Notes: generated by a model not told the origin, from the letters alone. 64,000 bases of DNA from S139-23 sp047639315 (GCA_047639315.1 JBLINQ010000002.1:1-64000), one strand, 5' to 3'. Shown: positions 24,950-35,800, numbered from the stretch's first letter. Program-made: numbers and translations.

Positions 24950-25300
24950 CTAAACTTGCTGGGACTCGATATGACGACGAATCTTTTCGATGTAACGTGC
25001 GTAGATTTCAACGAATTCAACGCCCATTTCGAAGGTCCCGTTCAGGATTCGGCTGACGTGGACCACTTTTCCCGTGGCTTCGATGACATCGTCGCCTACA
25101 GCTAAGCTGAAGCGGAACCGCTCGCCCAAGGGGATTGGCTCGGAAGCTTGGACCTTGATGCCGAATTCATTCAAATCCAAGGTCACTCCCAGGCCGAGAG
25201 TGCGATTGAGGTCGGTTTCGCCGACGTCCGTGTGAATGACTAAATGGCCAGAATCCAGTCGGTCTGCCACCCGGCGATCTCGTGGGATCTTGTCATTCAT
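24950..25300 (-). CDS. PilZ-domain protein
   Basis: 116 residues, a single-domain protein. PilZ domains bind cyclic di-GMP through an RxxxR motif and a D/NxSxxG motif. Here the N-terminus has RDRRVADR (about residues 7-14) and the later segment reads DLNEFGIKV (about residues 42-50), where the usual Ser is Asn. The segments GERFRFSLAVGDDVIEATGKVVHV and TFEMGVEFVEI match the PilZ beta barrel. Nucleotide binding may be weakened by the altered motif. It is divergent from the TPR/HEAT gene, with no other signalling genes nearby. Confidence 0.78.
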   Translation of the reverse strand: MNDKIPRDRRVADRLDSGHLVIHTDVGETDLNRTLGLGVTLDLNEFGIKVQASEPIPLGERFRFSLAVGDDVIEATGKVVHVSRILNGTFEMGVEFVEIYARYIEKIRRHIESQQV

Positions 25301-25486
25301 AATCTTCTCGCTCCAGAATTAGCCAGGAAAGGACAGGGCGGATGCCCAGCCCTGCTTCTTTTCTATCGGAAATTCGCGGCGAGTCCTTTAGGGCCAACGA
25401 CTTAGCCCTGCCCTTCGGCGCGTCGCCCAGCTTTGGTAAAATTAGCTCAAGTGACCCTAGTTTTCTTGTTTCAAGGACTTACATCC

Positions 25487-27049
25487 ATGGTCAGGCAAAT
25501 AACCCTGTCAATCGCCATCCTCTTGATGGCTCCTTTGATCGCTCTGGCGCAAGACGAAGATGACGCCATGATCCGAGAGTACGAGAAATTCGTCAAAAAT
25601 AAGGGCGGTCAGACCGAGCTCAAGAACGACCCCGATTACCGGGCATCATTGGGGCGGCGCACGCGTCTGTCCACGGTGGTCAACGCTGCCGTCAGCGAAC
25701 AAGAAAAGGCCTTGATTGGCACGAAGACAGATATCGAAAATGTCATCACGCTTTACGCCTCACGGGCTCAGAGCCGTGGCAATGCCATTGACCATTACCT
25801 CTATGGTCGTATCCTCGGTCAAACGGGTGAATTGGATGAAGCCTACAGAGAATTCAAGACGGCCTTAGGGATCGACCGCTATCTCACATGGGCTTGGGAT
25901 GGGTTGGGTGTTTATCACTCCAACAAGGAAAACTGGCCCCAAGCAATTGAAAAATTCAAGCGAGTCATTCAGCTGTGGCCTGGTCACATCAAGGCAACTT
26001 TCGGCCTCGCGCAATGCTACTTTAGAATCAACAAATTCAATGAGGGTGTTGTTCGCCTCCAAGAGATCTTGTCGAATGAAGAGGTGCGGGATGATCCGCG
26101 CGCACTCCGGCAAACACGTCTTCTGATTTCTGAAGCATTTCGCAGTCAACGCAAGTTTACTGATGCCGTGGATATCTTGACTGATGTGATTGACACCGAT
26201 GGTAATGACACACGAGTCTTGACCATGCGAGCTTGGTGTTCCCGGCGACTTGATCGTCATGAAGATGCAGCAAAAGACTATGAGGCCATTCTCGTCCTCG
26301 AGCCCAAGTCTCGCAGATTCTATGAACAACTTGCCGATAGCCGTTTGGCTCAAGGCCGAAACGCAGAAGCGATTCGTGTTTTAGAGCGTCTCCTTGTGCA
26401 TGCTTCCGACGACCAGACAGCGTCTCAACTTGAGAAATACCACGAAGCCATTGTGCGGTTGAAGAAGAAACCAGCCAAAGAAGATCCGAAAGATCGAGAC
26501 CCAACTCTCGATGACTACATCAACAACTTGGCCAACTCTCCCCACGAGGAGAAGCGCCGAGAAGCCGTGGTCGTCCTGTCAAAAGCGCCGCCAATGAAGC
26601 GTGACGATCCACGGGCCAAAATCTTGCGCAAAGCATTTATCACCGCTCTTCGAGATGTTGATCACGTGGTTCGCTGTATTGCATTAGAGCAAATGAATGT
26701 TCGTTTTGGCGACGAGAGAGTCCTCAACGTCACCAAGCTCTTTGCCAATCAAAAGCACGAGAAGGACCCGCGTGTTCGTGGTATGGCAAACCACATTCTT
26801 CAGGATTATCCACCAAAAATGGTGACCCCTTCCCTGATTATGTCGATGAAAACCGAGACCGACGTTTATGCGTTTAGGCGTATCCATGAGAGTCTCAATG
26901 CGACAACCTTGGCTTGGATCGAGCGAGTGATTCCCAACGATCTGGAAATCGTGGACATAGTTCGAATTCGCAATCAGTGGCTTGCGTGGTACAAGCGCAA
27001 CCGCGACCTCTACCGCAAGCACGAGCCCAAGGACTTCGATTTGAAGTAA
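25487..27049 (+). CDS. Exported TPR/HEAT-repeat protein
   Basis: 520 residues. Signal peptide (about residues 1-22, ending ALAQ). Tetratricopeptide-like repeats occupy about residues 90-320: GNAIDHYLYGRILGQTGELDEAYREFKTAL and WDGLGVYHSNKENWPQAIEKF are recognisable units. A charged linker (KKKPAKEDPKDRDPT) leads to a second helical region with HEAT-like features (DVDHVVRCIALEQMNVRFGDERV) and a C-terminus rich in Trp/Tyr/Arg. AAGGA precedes the ATG at 25487; an in-frame start at 25433 would place extra residues before the signal peptide. Likely a scaffold in the cell envelope; no enzyme motif. Confidence 0.75.
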   Translation: MVRQITLSIAILLMAPLIALAQDEDDAMIREYEKFVKNKGGQTELKNDPDYRASLGRRTRLSTVVNAAVSEQEKALIGTKTDIENVITLYASRAQSRGNAIDHYLYGRILGQTGELDEAYREFKTALGIDRYLTWAWDGLGVYHSNKENWPQAIEKFKRVIQLWPGHIKATFGLAQCYFRINKFNEGVVRLQEILSNEEVRDDPRALRQTRLLISEAFRSQRKFTDAVDILTDVIDTDGNDTRVLTMRAWCSRRLDRHEDAAKDYEAILVLEPKSRRFYEQLADSRLAQGRNAEAIRVLERLLVHASDDQTASQLEKYHEAIVRLKKKPAKEDPKDRDPTLDDYINNLANSPHEEKRREAVVVLSKAPPMKRDDPRAKILRKAFITALRDVDHVVRCIALEQMNVRFGDERVLNVTKLFANQKHEKDPRVRGMANHILQDYPPKMVTPSLIMSMKTETDVYAFRRIHESLNATTLAWIERVIPNDLEIVDIVRIRNQWLAWYKRNRDLYRKHEPKDFDLK

Positions 27050-27131
27050 ATTCGACGCCGATCGCTCATCGAGGCTGAATCGGCTTGAATTGAAATTCAT
27101 CAGTGAAAGACACAATCCGAGGAAACACACC

Positions 27132-28133
27132 ATGAGTCAGGGCGATACTATTCTTGTTGTAGGCGGTGCCGGCTATATCGGCAGTCATTGTCTTTGGGAA
27201 TTACGGCAACGCGGATTCAAAACGCTCTGCTACGACAATCTTTCAGAAGGACATCGTGCCGCCTGTGGCGACACGCCTTTTATCGAAGGTAGTCTCGACG
27301 ACGAGGCCAAACTCGATAAACTCTTCGCCGAGCATGATATCCGCGCGGTCTTTCACTTTGCTGCACACTGCTATGTTGGTGAGTCTTGCGAAGACCCAGA
27401 GAAGTACTACTTCAACAACGTCGGATCGACTCTGGTGCTCCTACGTGCCATGCGTCGTGCTGGCGTGATGCGCTTCATCTTCTCGTCGACGGCCGCTACG
27501 TTTGGCAATCCCGTACACGACACCATCGACGAAGCTCATCCACAAGATCCTATTAATCCTTACGGCCGCACGAAGCTCATGATCGAGCATATCCTGAAGG
27601 ATTACCAATCGGCTTATGGCATGGAGCATGTGATCTTGCGCTACTTCAATGCTGCCGGCGCAGCTGAAGGTGGAGTGATTGGCGAAGATCACGAGCCAGA
27701 GACTCATTTGATTCCTTTGGTTCTCAAGGTCGCCCTCGGTCAACGTGATGACATCAAGATGTTTGGTGACGACTACGAGACCATCGATGGCACTTGTGTT
27801 CGTGATTACATTCACATCCTTGACTTGGCAGATGCTCATATCAAAGGTCTTGAGTACTTAGAGGGTGGTGGCGTGAGCTCAGCCTTCAATCTCGGTAACG
27901 GAACCGGCTATTCTGTGCGCGAGGTTATCGACACCGTCGCTAAGGTCACAGGAAAGCCCATCAAGAGCGAGGCCGTTGCTCGTCGTGCTGGCGATCCGGC
28001 TATCTTGATTGCTGACTACAAAAGAGCGCAAGAAGTGCTCAACTGGAAGCCCAAGTATGGTGACCTCGAGACGATCGTTCGCACAGCTTGGGAATGGGCT
28101 GAATCGCATCCAAATGGTTATGGCGATCGCTAA
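27132..28133 (+). CDS. galE: UDP-glucose 4-epimerase
   Basis: 333 residues, an extended short-chain dehydrogenase. It interconverts UDP-glucose and UDP-galactose using bound NAD. The NAD motif GGAGYIGSH is near residue 10, the catalytic pair is YGRTK (about residues 146-150) after FSSTAATFGNP, and the C-terminal part has TCVRDYIHILDLADAH. GAGGAA lies seven bases before the ATG at 27132. The next gene, dacB, begins directly after the TAA, so they share a transcript. Provides galactose units for envelope polymers. Confidence 0.92.
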   Translation: MSQGDTILVVGGAGYIGSHCLWELRQRGFKTLCYDNLSEGHRAACGDTPFIEGSLDDEAKLDKLFAEHDIRAVFHFAAHCYVGESCEDPEKYYFNNVGSTLVLLRAMRRAGVMRFIFSSTAATFGNPVHDTIDEAHPQDPINPYGRTKLMIEHILKDYQSAYGMEHVILRYFNAAGAAEGGVIGEDHEPETHLIPLVLKVALGQRDDIKMFGDDYETIDGTCVRDYIHILDLADAHIKGLEYLEGGGVSSAFNLGNGTGYSVREVIDTVAKVTGKPIKSEAVARRAGDPAILIADYKRAQEVLNWKPKYGDLETIVRTAWEWAESHPNGYGDR

Positions 28134-29690
28134 ATGAGAGCGCCCTTAGATCCAATAAAGAAGTCTCTGCCTCTGCTTTGTGCAGTTCTTCTCACGGCGC
28201 TGGTCGCTTGTGGTGAAGCAGCTCACAAGCAGGTTCCTGGCCCCCAGGTGTCCGCTTCTTCGAATTCGGATCATAGTCAATCGCCTCCTGTGACGGTTGA
28301 AAAGCCGAGGTTGGTCCCTCAATCCCAGATACAAGATCTTCGTAGTCGCGTCGGCCGGGAGATTTCACGGTTAGGCGGCAAGGTCGAGTCTTCTGTGATG
28401 ATCATGGATGTCTCGACCAAGCAAGTGCTCTTCGGCCACCGGCAAACGATGGAAGAGATTCCAGCGTCGAACATGAAACTGATCTTAGGGGCTGTTGTCG
28501 TTGATCAACTCGGACTCGACCATCGCCTCAAGACCAGGTTTGCCATGGACGGCACGATGGAAGCTGGGGTCCTCAGCGGTGACTTGGTCGTCATCGGTGG
28601 CGGTGACCCGACTTTCAGTGCGCGTTTCTTTGACGGTGACCCAACTCGTCCCATGGAAGTCTTGGCCGAAGCCTTGATCGATCAAGGCTTGACCAGGATC
28701 GATGGCCGAATCCTTGCCGATGGACGGGCATTTGTTGGGCCACGCACAGGGCCCGCTTGGCCCAAGGACGCGGTCTGGAAGACCTATATGGTCGATGTGC
28801 GCCCACTGGTCTTCAATGACAATCAGACGACATTCAAACTACGTACCGTGGCAGGCAAACCACGCGTTCGGCCCTTTCCGGATATCGGCTACGTGAAGGT
28901 CAAGAACAAGTTGTCCTTGACCAACAACAAGAAGAGCCATTCTGTCGACGTAAGGCGAGGGAATCACAGTAACGACTTCTCTGTTCTTGGTCGTTTGTGG
29001 CGCAAAGGAGCTGGATTTGAGACCAAAGCAAATGTACACAACGGCTCCCTCTATTTTGTTCACGCATTGCATCGGGCCCTGCGCAATAAAGGTGTCGTTG
29101 TCGAGGGTGGGGTCGGTGCTGTTGAATCCGATTTTGATGTTTCTTCCTTAGACGACCTAATGGTCTACACGTCAAAACTTGAACGCACATTGGCGCCGAT
29201 GCTCAAGTACTCCCAGAACCTCTATGCTGAGTTGGTCCTCCGTGTCCTGGGCAATGAGCTTCAAGGTGAAGGTAGTTTTGAAGGCGGGACGACGGCGCTG
29301 ACGGCTTGGCTCCAAGAGCGCGGAATCTTGGAAGAGGGCACAGTCATCGCTGACGGCAGTGGGCTGTCGCGCAAGAACAAGGTGAGCGCTCAACAGATGG
29401 TGAAGGCCCTCGTTGAAGTGGCTCAAGAAGAGGAAAAGCGCGACCAATTCTGTGAGTTGTTGGCGCAACCGAAACGCCCTGGCACTCTGAACCGCCGGAT
29501 GAATAAACTCGAAGGCCGAGTCTTCGCCAAGACCGGGACGATGAGTGGAATCAGCGCCCTTAGCGGCTACGTGAAAATCGCCCCCAAGCGCTATGTGGCA
29601 TTCTCTGTTCTCTGCAATCACGCCCAAATTTCTCGGGCTCGGAAAGCCCAAGATGCCATCTGTGCGGCCATTGCTGGGCTACGTCCATGA
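28134..29690 (+). CDS. dacB: D-alanyl-D-alanine carboxypeptidase/endopeptidase (PBP4 family)
   Basis: 518 residues, a likely lipoprotein: the signal ends LVAC (Cys about residue 23). The penicillin-binding motifs are in order: SNMK (SxxK, about residue 109, in EEIPASNMKLIL), SQN in MLKYSQNLYAELVLRVLG (SxN, about residue 359), and KTG in VFAKTGTMSG (about residue 466). The long insert between the first two motifs, including GDLVVIGGGDPTFS, is typical of class C PBP4. It trims or opens peptidoglycan cross-links, so it supports a peptidoglycan wall in this organism. The ATG follows the galE stop; its own TGA overlaps the rarA start. Confidence 0.9.
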   Translation: MRAPLDPIKKSLPLLCAVLLTALVACGEAAHKQVPGPQVSASSNSDHSQSPPVTVEKPRLVPQSQIQDLRSRVGREISRLGGKVESSVMIMDVSTKQVLFGHRQTMEEIPASNMKLILGAVVVDQLGLDHRLKTRFAMDGTMEAGVLSGDLVVIGGGDPTFSARFFDGDPTRPMEVLAEALIDQGLTRIDGRILADGRAFVGPRTGPAWPKDAVWKTYMVDVRPLVFNDNQTTFKLRTVAGKPRVRPFPDIGYVKVKNKLSLTNNKKSHSVDVRRGNHSNDFSVLGRLWRKGAGFETKANVHNGSLYFVHALHRALRNKGVVVEGGVGAVESDFDVSSLDDLMVYTSKLERTLAPMLKYSQNLYAELVLRVLGNELQGEGSFEGGTTALTAWLQERGILEEGTVIADGSGLSRKNKVSAQQMVKALVEVAQEEEKRDQFCELLAQPKRPGTLNRRMNKLEGRVFAKTGTMSGISALSGYVKIAPKRYVAFSVLCNHAQISRARKAQDAICAAIAGLRP

Positions 29691-31063
29691 GCTCTGGCGG
29701 CCTATTTGACGACGAATTCGAAGAATCCGAGGCAAGTGTAGATTCTCAGCCTTTGGCTGAAAGAATGCGCCCGGTAGACTTTGAAGACATTGTCGGCCAA
29801 GACGAATTGATCGCCAAGGGTTCTCTTCTGCGCGATTTGATCGATCAAGATCACGTCCCGTCCATGATCCTGTGGGGGCCGCCGGGCGTTGGCAAAACAA
29901 CGATAGCTCGCGTCATTTCGAAACGCACCGGCCTCAAGTTTGTCGCTTTCAGTGCGGTGCTCTCCGGAGTCAAGCAGGTGCGCGAAGTCGTGGCAGAAGC
30001 GCGCTACCAAAGACAAGCAGAGGGCATTGGGACCATTCTCTTTGTTGATGAGATCCATCGTTTCAACAAGAGTCAGCAGGACGCATTTCTTCCTCATGTC
30101 GAAGATGGCACGATCGTGCTCATCGGTGCCACAACAGAAAACCCGTCCTTTGCACTGAATGCAGCTCTTTTGTCTCGCTGTCAACTTTTCACTTTGGCGC
30201 CCCTCAACGCGAATAGCATAGAAGCACTGATCCGCCGAGCCCTGGCCGAGCCGACTCGTCATGATTTGCCCGAGGGCGTCAGCTTGACCGATGGTGCGAT
30301 CGAATCTCTGGTGAAGCGGTCAGCCAAAGATGCACGGAGTAGCCTTAATGCTCTCGAGGCCTTACTCATGAGAGAAGAGGCGAGAGGACACTTGGGTAAG
30401 AAACTCTTAGATGCAGCTTATGTCGAGCGCGCCTTGAATGAAGGCCGTCTCCGATACGATCGCTCTGGTGAAGACCACTTCAACGTCATGAGCGCTTTTC
30501 ACAAGTCCATGCGTGGTGGAGATCCTCAAGCATCCCTTTACTGGATGGTGCGCATGCTCAATGCCGGCGAAGATCCACTTTGGGTCGCTCGACGCATCAT
30601 CCGCTTCGCCTCCGAGGACGTTGGTCTCGCTGACCCCAACGCCCTGACATTTGCCCTGGCGGCGCGAGAGAGTTTTCACGTCATGGGGTCACCGGAAGGG
30701 GAGTTGGCTTTAGCGCAGGCAGCGGTCTACATGGCAACGGCTCCTAAGTCGAACGCCATCTACGCCGCCTACAATGCTGTGAAGAAAGACATCAAATCAG
30801 GGGAGGTCTTCGAAGTGCCGCACTATTTGCGCAACGCTCCAACCGCCCACATGAAAGAGATCGGCTACGGACAGGGTTACAAATATCCCCACGACTTCGA
30901 CGAAGCTGTCGTAGATCAGGATTATTTGCCTTCTGAAAAGAAGGGTACGATATACTTCGATCCTTCCCCCTTCGGCTACGAGAAGGACATTTCGGTTCGA
31001 ATGGACTGGTGGAAGCAGCAAAGAGAAAAGGTCCGATGGCAGAAACCGAAGAAATCGAACTGA
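29687..31063 (+). CDS. rarA: Replication-associated recombination protein A
   Basis: 458 residues, an AAA+ ATPase of the RarA/MgsA/WRNIP1 family acting at stalled replication forks. Walker A GPPGVGKTT is near residue 65, Walker B FVDEIHRFNKSQQD near residue 120, sensor 1 GATTENPSF near residue 146, and the C-terminal tetramerisation part contains PQASLYWMVRMLNAGEDPLWVARRIIRFASEDVG. The start ATG overlaps the dacB stop (ATGA), and the inositol-phosphatase gene starts inside its 3' end, so all three are tightly linked. Confidence 0.94.
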   Translation: MSSGGLFDDEFEESEASVDSQPLAERMRPVDFEDIVGQDELIAKGSLLRDLIDQDHVPSMILWGPPGVGKTTIARVISKRTGLKFVAFSAVLSGVKQVREVVAEARYQRQAEGIGTILFVDEIHRFNKSQQDAFLPHVEDGTIVLIGATTENPSFALNAALLSRCQLFTLAPLNANSIEALIRRALAEPTRHDLPEGVSLTDGAIESLVKRSAKDARSSLNALEALLMREEARGHLGKKLLDAAYVERALNEGRLRYDRSGEDHFNVMSAFHKSMRGGDPQASLYWMVRMLNAGEDPLWVARRIIRFASEDVGLADPNALTFALAARESFHVMGSPEGELALAQAAVYMATAPKSNAIYAAYNAVKKDIKSGEVFEVPHYLRNAPTAHMKEIGYGQGYKYPHDFDEAVVDQDYLPSEKKGTIYFDPSPFGYEKDISVRMDWWKQQREKVRWQKPKKSN

Positions 31064-31860
31064 TTCTCCTGCACATGGAGCGGATCGCCCGAGCCGCCGG
31101 CGTCATCCTCATGGATCATCTTGGCCAACTAAAGGCCGAAGATGTCGACTTCAAGGGCAGTCGTGACTTACTGACCAAGGCCGATCGCACTTCCGAAGAG
31201 TTCATTGTCGCCGAAATTCAGCGCATTTTTCCGAATCACGACTGTCTTGCGGAAGAATCTGGCGATCACAGCGGTTCTAATCCCGCGGAGGACGGATTCC
31301 TTTGGATTGTCGACCCTCTGGATGGCACAACGAACTTCGTTCACCAGATTCCGATGTTTGCGGTGTCGCTCGGAGTCCTGCACCAGGGAATCCCTGTGGC
31401 TGGATGCGTTTTTGCTCCTCGCTTAGATGAACTGTTCTTGGCGGGGCAAGGGCTTGGGACAACACTGAATGGGGTCTCAGTCGAAGTGAGTAAGACGACT
31501 GAGATGATCGATGCGATGCTCTCAACGGGTTTTGCTTATAAAATTGATACTCTCGAAGACGACAATTTGGATCATTTCGCCCGCCTGATTAAGAAGACTC
31601 GGGCCATTCGCCGTTGTGGCAGCGCCGCTTTGGATATGGCCTATACGGCTTGCGGGCGATTCGACGGTTTTTGGGAATTGCATCTATCCCCTTGGGATGT
31701 TGCAGGTGGCGCGGTGTTGATCCGCGAGGCTGGTGGCGAGGTCACCGACTTGGATGGCGGTGAAAATTGGTTGTACGGTGGTGAGATCGTCGCCGGAAAT
31801 GCCACCTTGGCGCAGGCTCTGCGGCAAGAACTCAGGAAAGCGGGAGAGAAGCAGCGATGA
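31036..31860 (+). CDS. suhB: Inositol-1-monophosphatase family protein
   Basis: 274 residues. Metal-dependent phosphatase fold: EESG near residue 75 (first metal ligand Glu), DPLDGTTNFVH near residue 96 (central metal motif) and WDVAGGAVLIREAGG near residue 216. The substrate cannot be told from sequence; inositol phosphate, fructose bisphosphate or PAP are possible. I chose the ATG at 31036, which overlaps the rarA 3' end by 28 bases and has AAAGG upstream. Its TGA overlaps the next gene start (ATGA). Confidence 0.85.
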   Translation: MAETEEIELILLHMERIARAAGVILMDHLGQLKAEDVDFKGSRDLLTKADRTSEEFIVAEIQRIFPNHDCLAEESGDHSGSNPAEDGFLWIVDPLDGTTNFVHQIPMFAVSLGVLHQGIPVAGCVFAPRLDELFLAGQGLGTTLNGVSVEVSKTTEMIDAMLSTGFAYKIDTLEDDNLDHFARLIKKTRAIRRCGSAALDMAYTACGRFDGFWELHLSPWDVAGGAVLIREAGGEVTDLDGGENWLYGGEIVAGNATLAQALRQELRKAGEKQR

Positions 31861-32261
31861 AAGTCCTATTCCTTTGCACAGGTAATTCATGCCGCAGTCA
31901 GATGGCTGAAGGTTTTGGCCGCGCCCTTATGGCCAAAGGGCACCGCGTCTTCTCCGCGGGTACTGATCCTCAGGGAATCAACCCGCGAACCATCGTCTCG
32001 ATGGCCGAGTGCGGCATCGACATTGCCGAACAAGAATCAAACAACGTGAACGAAATTCCGATTTCAGAATTGGATCTCGTCGTTTCCATGTGCGGGCATG
32101 CCCAAGAAAACTATCCTGATGAACTGGCTGATGTTGAACACATCCATTGGCCACTTCCAGACCCAGCGGATGCCAGCGGAGATGAAGAAGAGATCATGCG
32201 GTCTTTTGCAGAAATTCGTAATGACATTCGTAATCGAGTCGAAGAACTTCTTAATTCCTAA
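31857..32261 (+). CDS. Arsenate reductase / low-molecular-weight phosphatase family protein
   Basis: 134 residues. The P-loop CTGNSCRSQMAEG (Cys at residue 7) and the late Asp in LPDPADASG (about residue 100) are those of the low-molecular-weight phosphatase/thioredoxin-coupled arsenate reductase family. ArsC needs two further cysteines about 70-80 residues later; here the corresponding stretch is VVSMCGHAQENYPD, where the first is present and the second is Tyr. So it may not complete the arsenate cycle in the usual way, and could be a phosphatase or a variant reductase. Coupled to the upstream phosphatase gene by ATGA. No other arsenic genes are visible. Confidence 0.75.
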   Translation: MKVLFLCTGNSCRSQMAEGFGRALMAKGHRVFSAGTDPQGINPRTIVSMAECGIDIAEQESNNVNEIPISELDLVVSMCGHAQENYPDELADVEHIHWPLPDPADASGDEEEIMRSFAEIRNDIRNRVEELLNS

Positions 32262-32847
32262 GTCGCTCTCATGACGCCCCGTTCAGCTGCGTGATGCGAC
32301 ATTCTGTCCGCTGGAAGTCACCCAATTTCCTGCACGCTCCCAGCATTCGATAACCTCTATTGTTCCAAAGTCTCATTGGCCTTCACAAGAGGGTGTTCAC
32401 ACTATCCACACGCGGAAAATTTCATGAACGAATCGTGAGAAGCAGAATCTGTGAACAGATCCACGATTGAGTAAAATCTACATTTGATTTTTTTGTGGGG
32501 AATTCTCCCGTTTTGGAAGAAAGAAAAAGCCGATCGATCGAAGGCTCAGCTATCGGTTCTACATTAAAAGAATTTGATATTTGTGACCGAGTGAGTCCTT
32601 CGAAAGATCGATGCTTCTCGACCGGAGTCGTTTGCATTTAAGTCTTCGACAACATTCGGGGAACACTTGAATAGATTCCCATTAATCTGCATGCTTCTGA
32701 ATCTTTGGGTTCGACTTGCGGCCCCTAAGTGACGATTAGTCCTGCGTTCGTGCCCTTTGTTCGCAACCGCTAAGCTGCATATTATCGTTAGTTTCACCCT
32801 CTTTGCTCGATCAACACAAACGGCATCCGTCCGGAGTTCAAAATCCC
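32262..32847. other. Intergenic region upstream of uvrA
   Basis: 586 bases, more A/T-rich than the flanks, with no supported gene. The uvrA operon promoter must lie here. I looked for a Gram-positive type (GAAC-N4-GTTC) or an E. coli type (CTGT-N8-ACAG) SOS box and found no clean match. No terminator is visible after the arsenate-reductase-like gene. A leader RNA or small RNA cannot be excluded. Confidence 0.4.
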
Positions 32848-35800
32848 ATGGGTCATAGTCAGATTGTTGTCCGGGGAGCCCGGGAAAATAATTTGAAAAA
32901 CGTCAACGTTTCGATCCCTCGTGGCTCGTTGACGACTGTGACTGGCGTGTCTGGGTCTGGCAAATCATCCCTCGCATTCGATACGATTCACAACGAAGGA
33001 CAGCGTCGCTTTCTCGAGTCTTTGTCTTCGTATGCACGTCAATTTCTCGGACAAATTGAGAAGCCTGCTGTCGACCATATCGACGGGCTCTCACCGACCG
33101 TTTCGATCGATCAAAAAACAGTAAACCGCAACCCAAGGTCGACTGTTGGCACAGTGACCGAGGTCTATGATCATCTGCGTTTGCTCTTTGCACGATTAGG
33201 AACTCCGTATTGTCCGGAGACCGGCGAGGAGATTCGACCACAGACGGCGGATCAAATTCGCGATCGTCTGTTGAAGGAAAAAGATGGGCGATCCGTGATG
33301 GTCATGGCACCCATCGTGAAAGATCGGAAGGGTGAGTACCGCAAGGAGCTCGAAGATCTTCGTCTTGCAGGCTATTTGCGAGTCCGTATCGACGGTGAGT
33401 TGTTGAGGCTCGATGAAGAGATCAAGCTGGCACGCTACGTCAGGCATACGATCGAAGTCGTGGTCGATCGACTCAAGGTCGGCAAAGATAAAGCCAGCCG
33501 TTTAGCAGAGGCCATTGAGCAGGCATTGAAGCTCGGCTCCGGTCTTATTGGCATTCTGGATGGCGATGAGCATGCGACGTTCTCATCAAAAATGGTGTCC
33601 TTGGCCACTTCTCGCACATTCCCCGATCTTGAGCCGAGGCTGTTCTCGTTCAACTCTCCGCACGGGGCCTGCGCCAATTGCGACGGATTAGGCATCCTTC
33701 ATGATGCTGACGAAGATCTGATTGTCCCGGAGCCAGAAATGAGCATAGCTGATGGTGCTCTTGCACCACTCGGCTCGTCCCAACTGCGCGACTACGGCAA
33801 TGTCTCGATGTTGAGTTTGCCGAGCATCGCCAAGCACTACGGCTTCCAGATGGACCAACCTTGGTCTGAAATCGATGCCGATGTTCGCCATGCGATCCTT
33901 TATGGTTCCGACGGTGAAGTCCTGCAGCTCAAGGTGGACTACCAAGGGAAGAACTGGCAGCTGAAGTCTTCGAAGAAGAAGCCTCTGCTCGGACTCATTC
34001 CTGGGCTTCGCGACGCCTTTGAGGCGAAGCCGCACAAATATATGGAGCGCTTCTTTGCCAATGTCGATTGCAAGACATGCAATGGCAGCAGGCTCAATGA
34101 ATTCGCTCGTGCCGTTCGCTTTCGAGATCGTGGTATTGCCGATCTCACGATTGCCAGCATTGAAGAGTTGGCCGCATTCTTCGAATCCATTGAGTTTGAG
34201 GGCAATGATGAGTTAATTGGCCGCCCGATTCTCAAGGAGCTGCTCAGTCGCCTGAAATTCCTTGGTTCTGTCGGCTTGGGCTATCTTAATCTCAATCGAA
34301 GTGCCGCAACTCTCTCAGGTGGCGAGTCGCAGCGGATTCGTTTGGCGACTCAAGTTGGTTCGAGGTTGAAGGGCATTCTCTATGTCCTCGATGAACCAAG
34401 TATCGGACTCCATGCCCGTGACAATGCACGTCTCATCAAGACACTTGAGGAGCTGCGAGATTTAGGCAACACCGTCCTTGTCGTCGAACATGACCAAGAG
34501 ATGATGGAGCGTTCTGATTTCATAATCGATGTCGGTCCCGACGCCGGTGTTCACGGTGGTGAGGTGATTAGCGCAGGCACCTATCGTGAGCTACTTGAGG
34601 CGGAGGGCTCAGCAACCGGCGATTATCTATCCGGACGCCGCGTTGTTCCGATGCCAAAGCAGAGGCGCGTCGCACAAGAGGGGCGTCTTTCTGTTCTTGG
34701 TGCCCATCATCACAACCTCAAGAAGATCGATGTGTCTTTTCCTGTCGGCCTATTCTCGGTGGTGACCGGGGTTTCTGGTTCTGGCAAGAGCACGTTGATT
34801 GACGACATCTTGAAGCGGGCTCTGAGTGCCCATTATCACGGTGCGAAGCAGAAACCTGGCCCACACCGCGCGATTGAAGGATTAGAGCATTTCGACAAGG
34901 TTATCGAAATTGACCAAAGTCCAATTGGCAGAACACCACGGTCGAACCCAGCTACCTATACCAAGGTATGGGATCCGATCCGCGAACTCTTCGCCAAAGT
35001 CGGAGAAGCTAAGACGCGAGGATATGCCAAGGGACGCTTTTCCTTCAATGTCGTCGGCGGACGATGTGAGGCATGCTCCGGAGCCGGTGTGAAAACCGTG
35101 TCGATGCAGTTCTTGCCCGATATCGAAGTCATCTGTGATGAATGTGCAGGACAACGCTTCAACGAAGAGACTCTCGAGATTACCTATCGAGATAAGAGCA
35201 TTTTCGATGTTCTTGAGATGACAGTCGAAGACGCCACTGAGTTCTTCGTCAATCATCCCAAGATCAAGCGCATCTTTGATGCCTTGCTGTCAGTCGGCTT
35301 GGGTTACATTCGCCTGGGCCAAACGGCCACGACACTCTCGGGTGGCGAGGCGCAACGCGTCAAACTGGCGAGTGAGTTGCGTCGCCCAGCCACCGGTCGC
35401 ACGCTTTACTTGTTGGATGAACCAACCACCGGGCTTCATTTTCAAGACGTAGAGAAGTTGCTTGAAGCGCTCCAAGGGCTGGTTGAGTCGGGCAACACAG
35501 TGATTGTCGTTGAGCACAATCTTGATGTCGTCAAAGTGGCTGATTGGATTATCGATCTTGGTCCAGAGGGTGGTGATGGCGGTGGCGAAGTCATCTTCCA
35601 AGGACCATTCGACAAGATCCTCAAGATCAAGAGATCTTATACCGGCCAAGCGCTGAAGAACCACCTCTCGCCACGCAAGTTGAACCGCCGCAAACGCAAA
35701 GTGCCGCAAGACATGAGTGTGACCGGTGCCTTGATCATTGAAGGTGCATCGACAAATAACTTGAAAGCGGTCGACGTGACCATTCCGACCGGAAGCTTCT

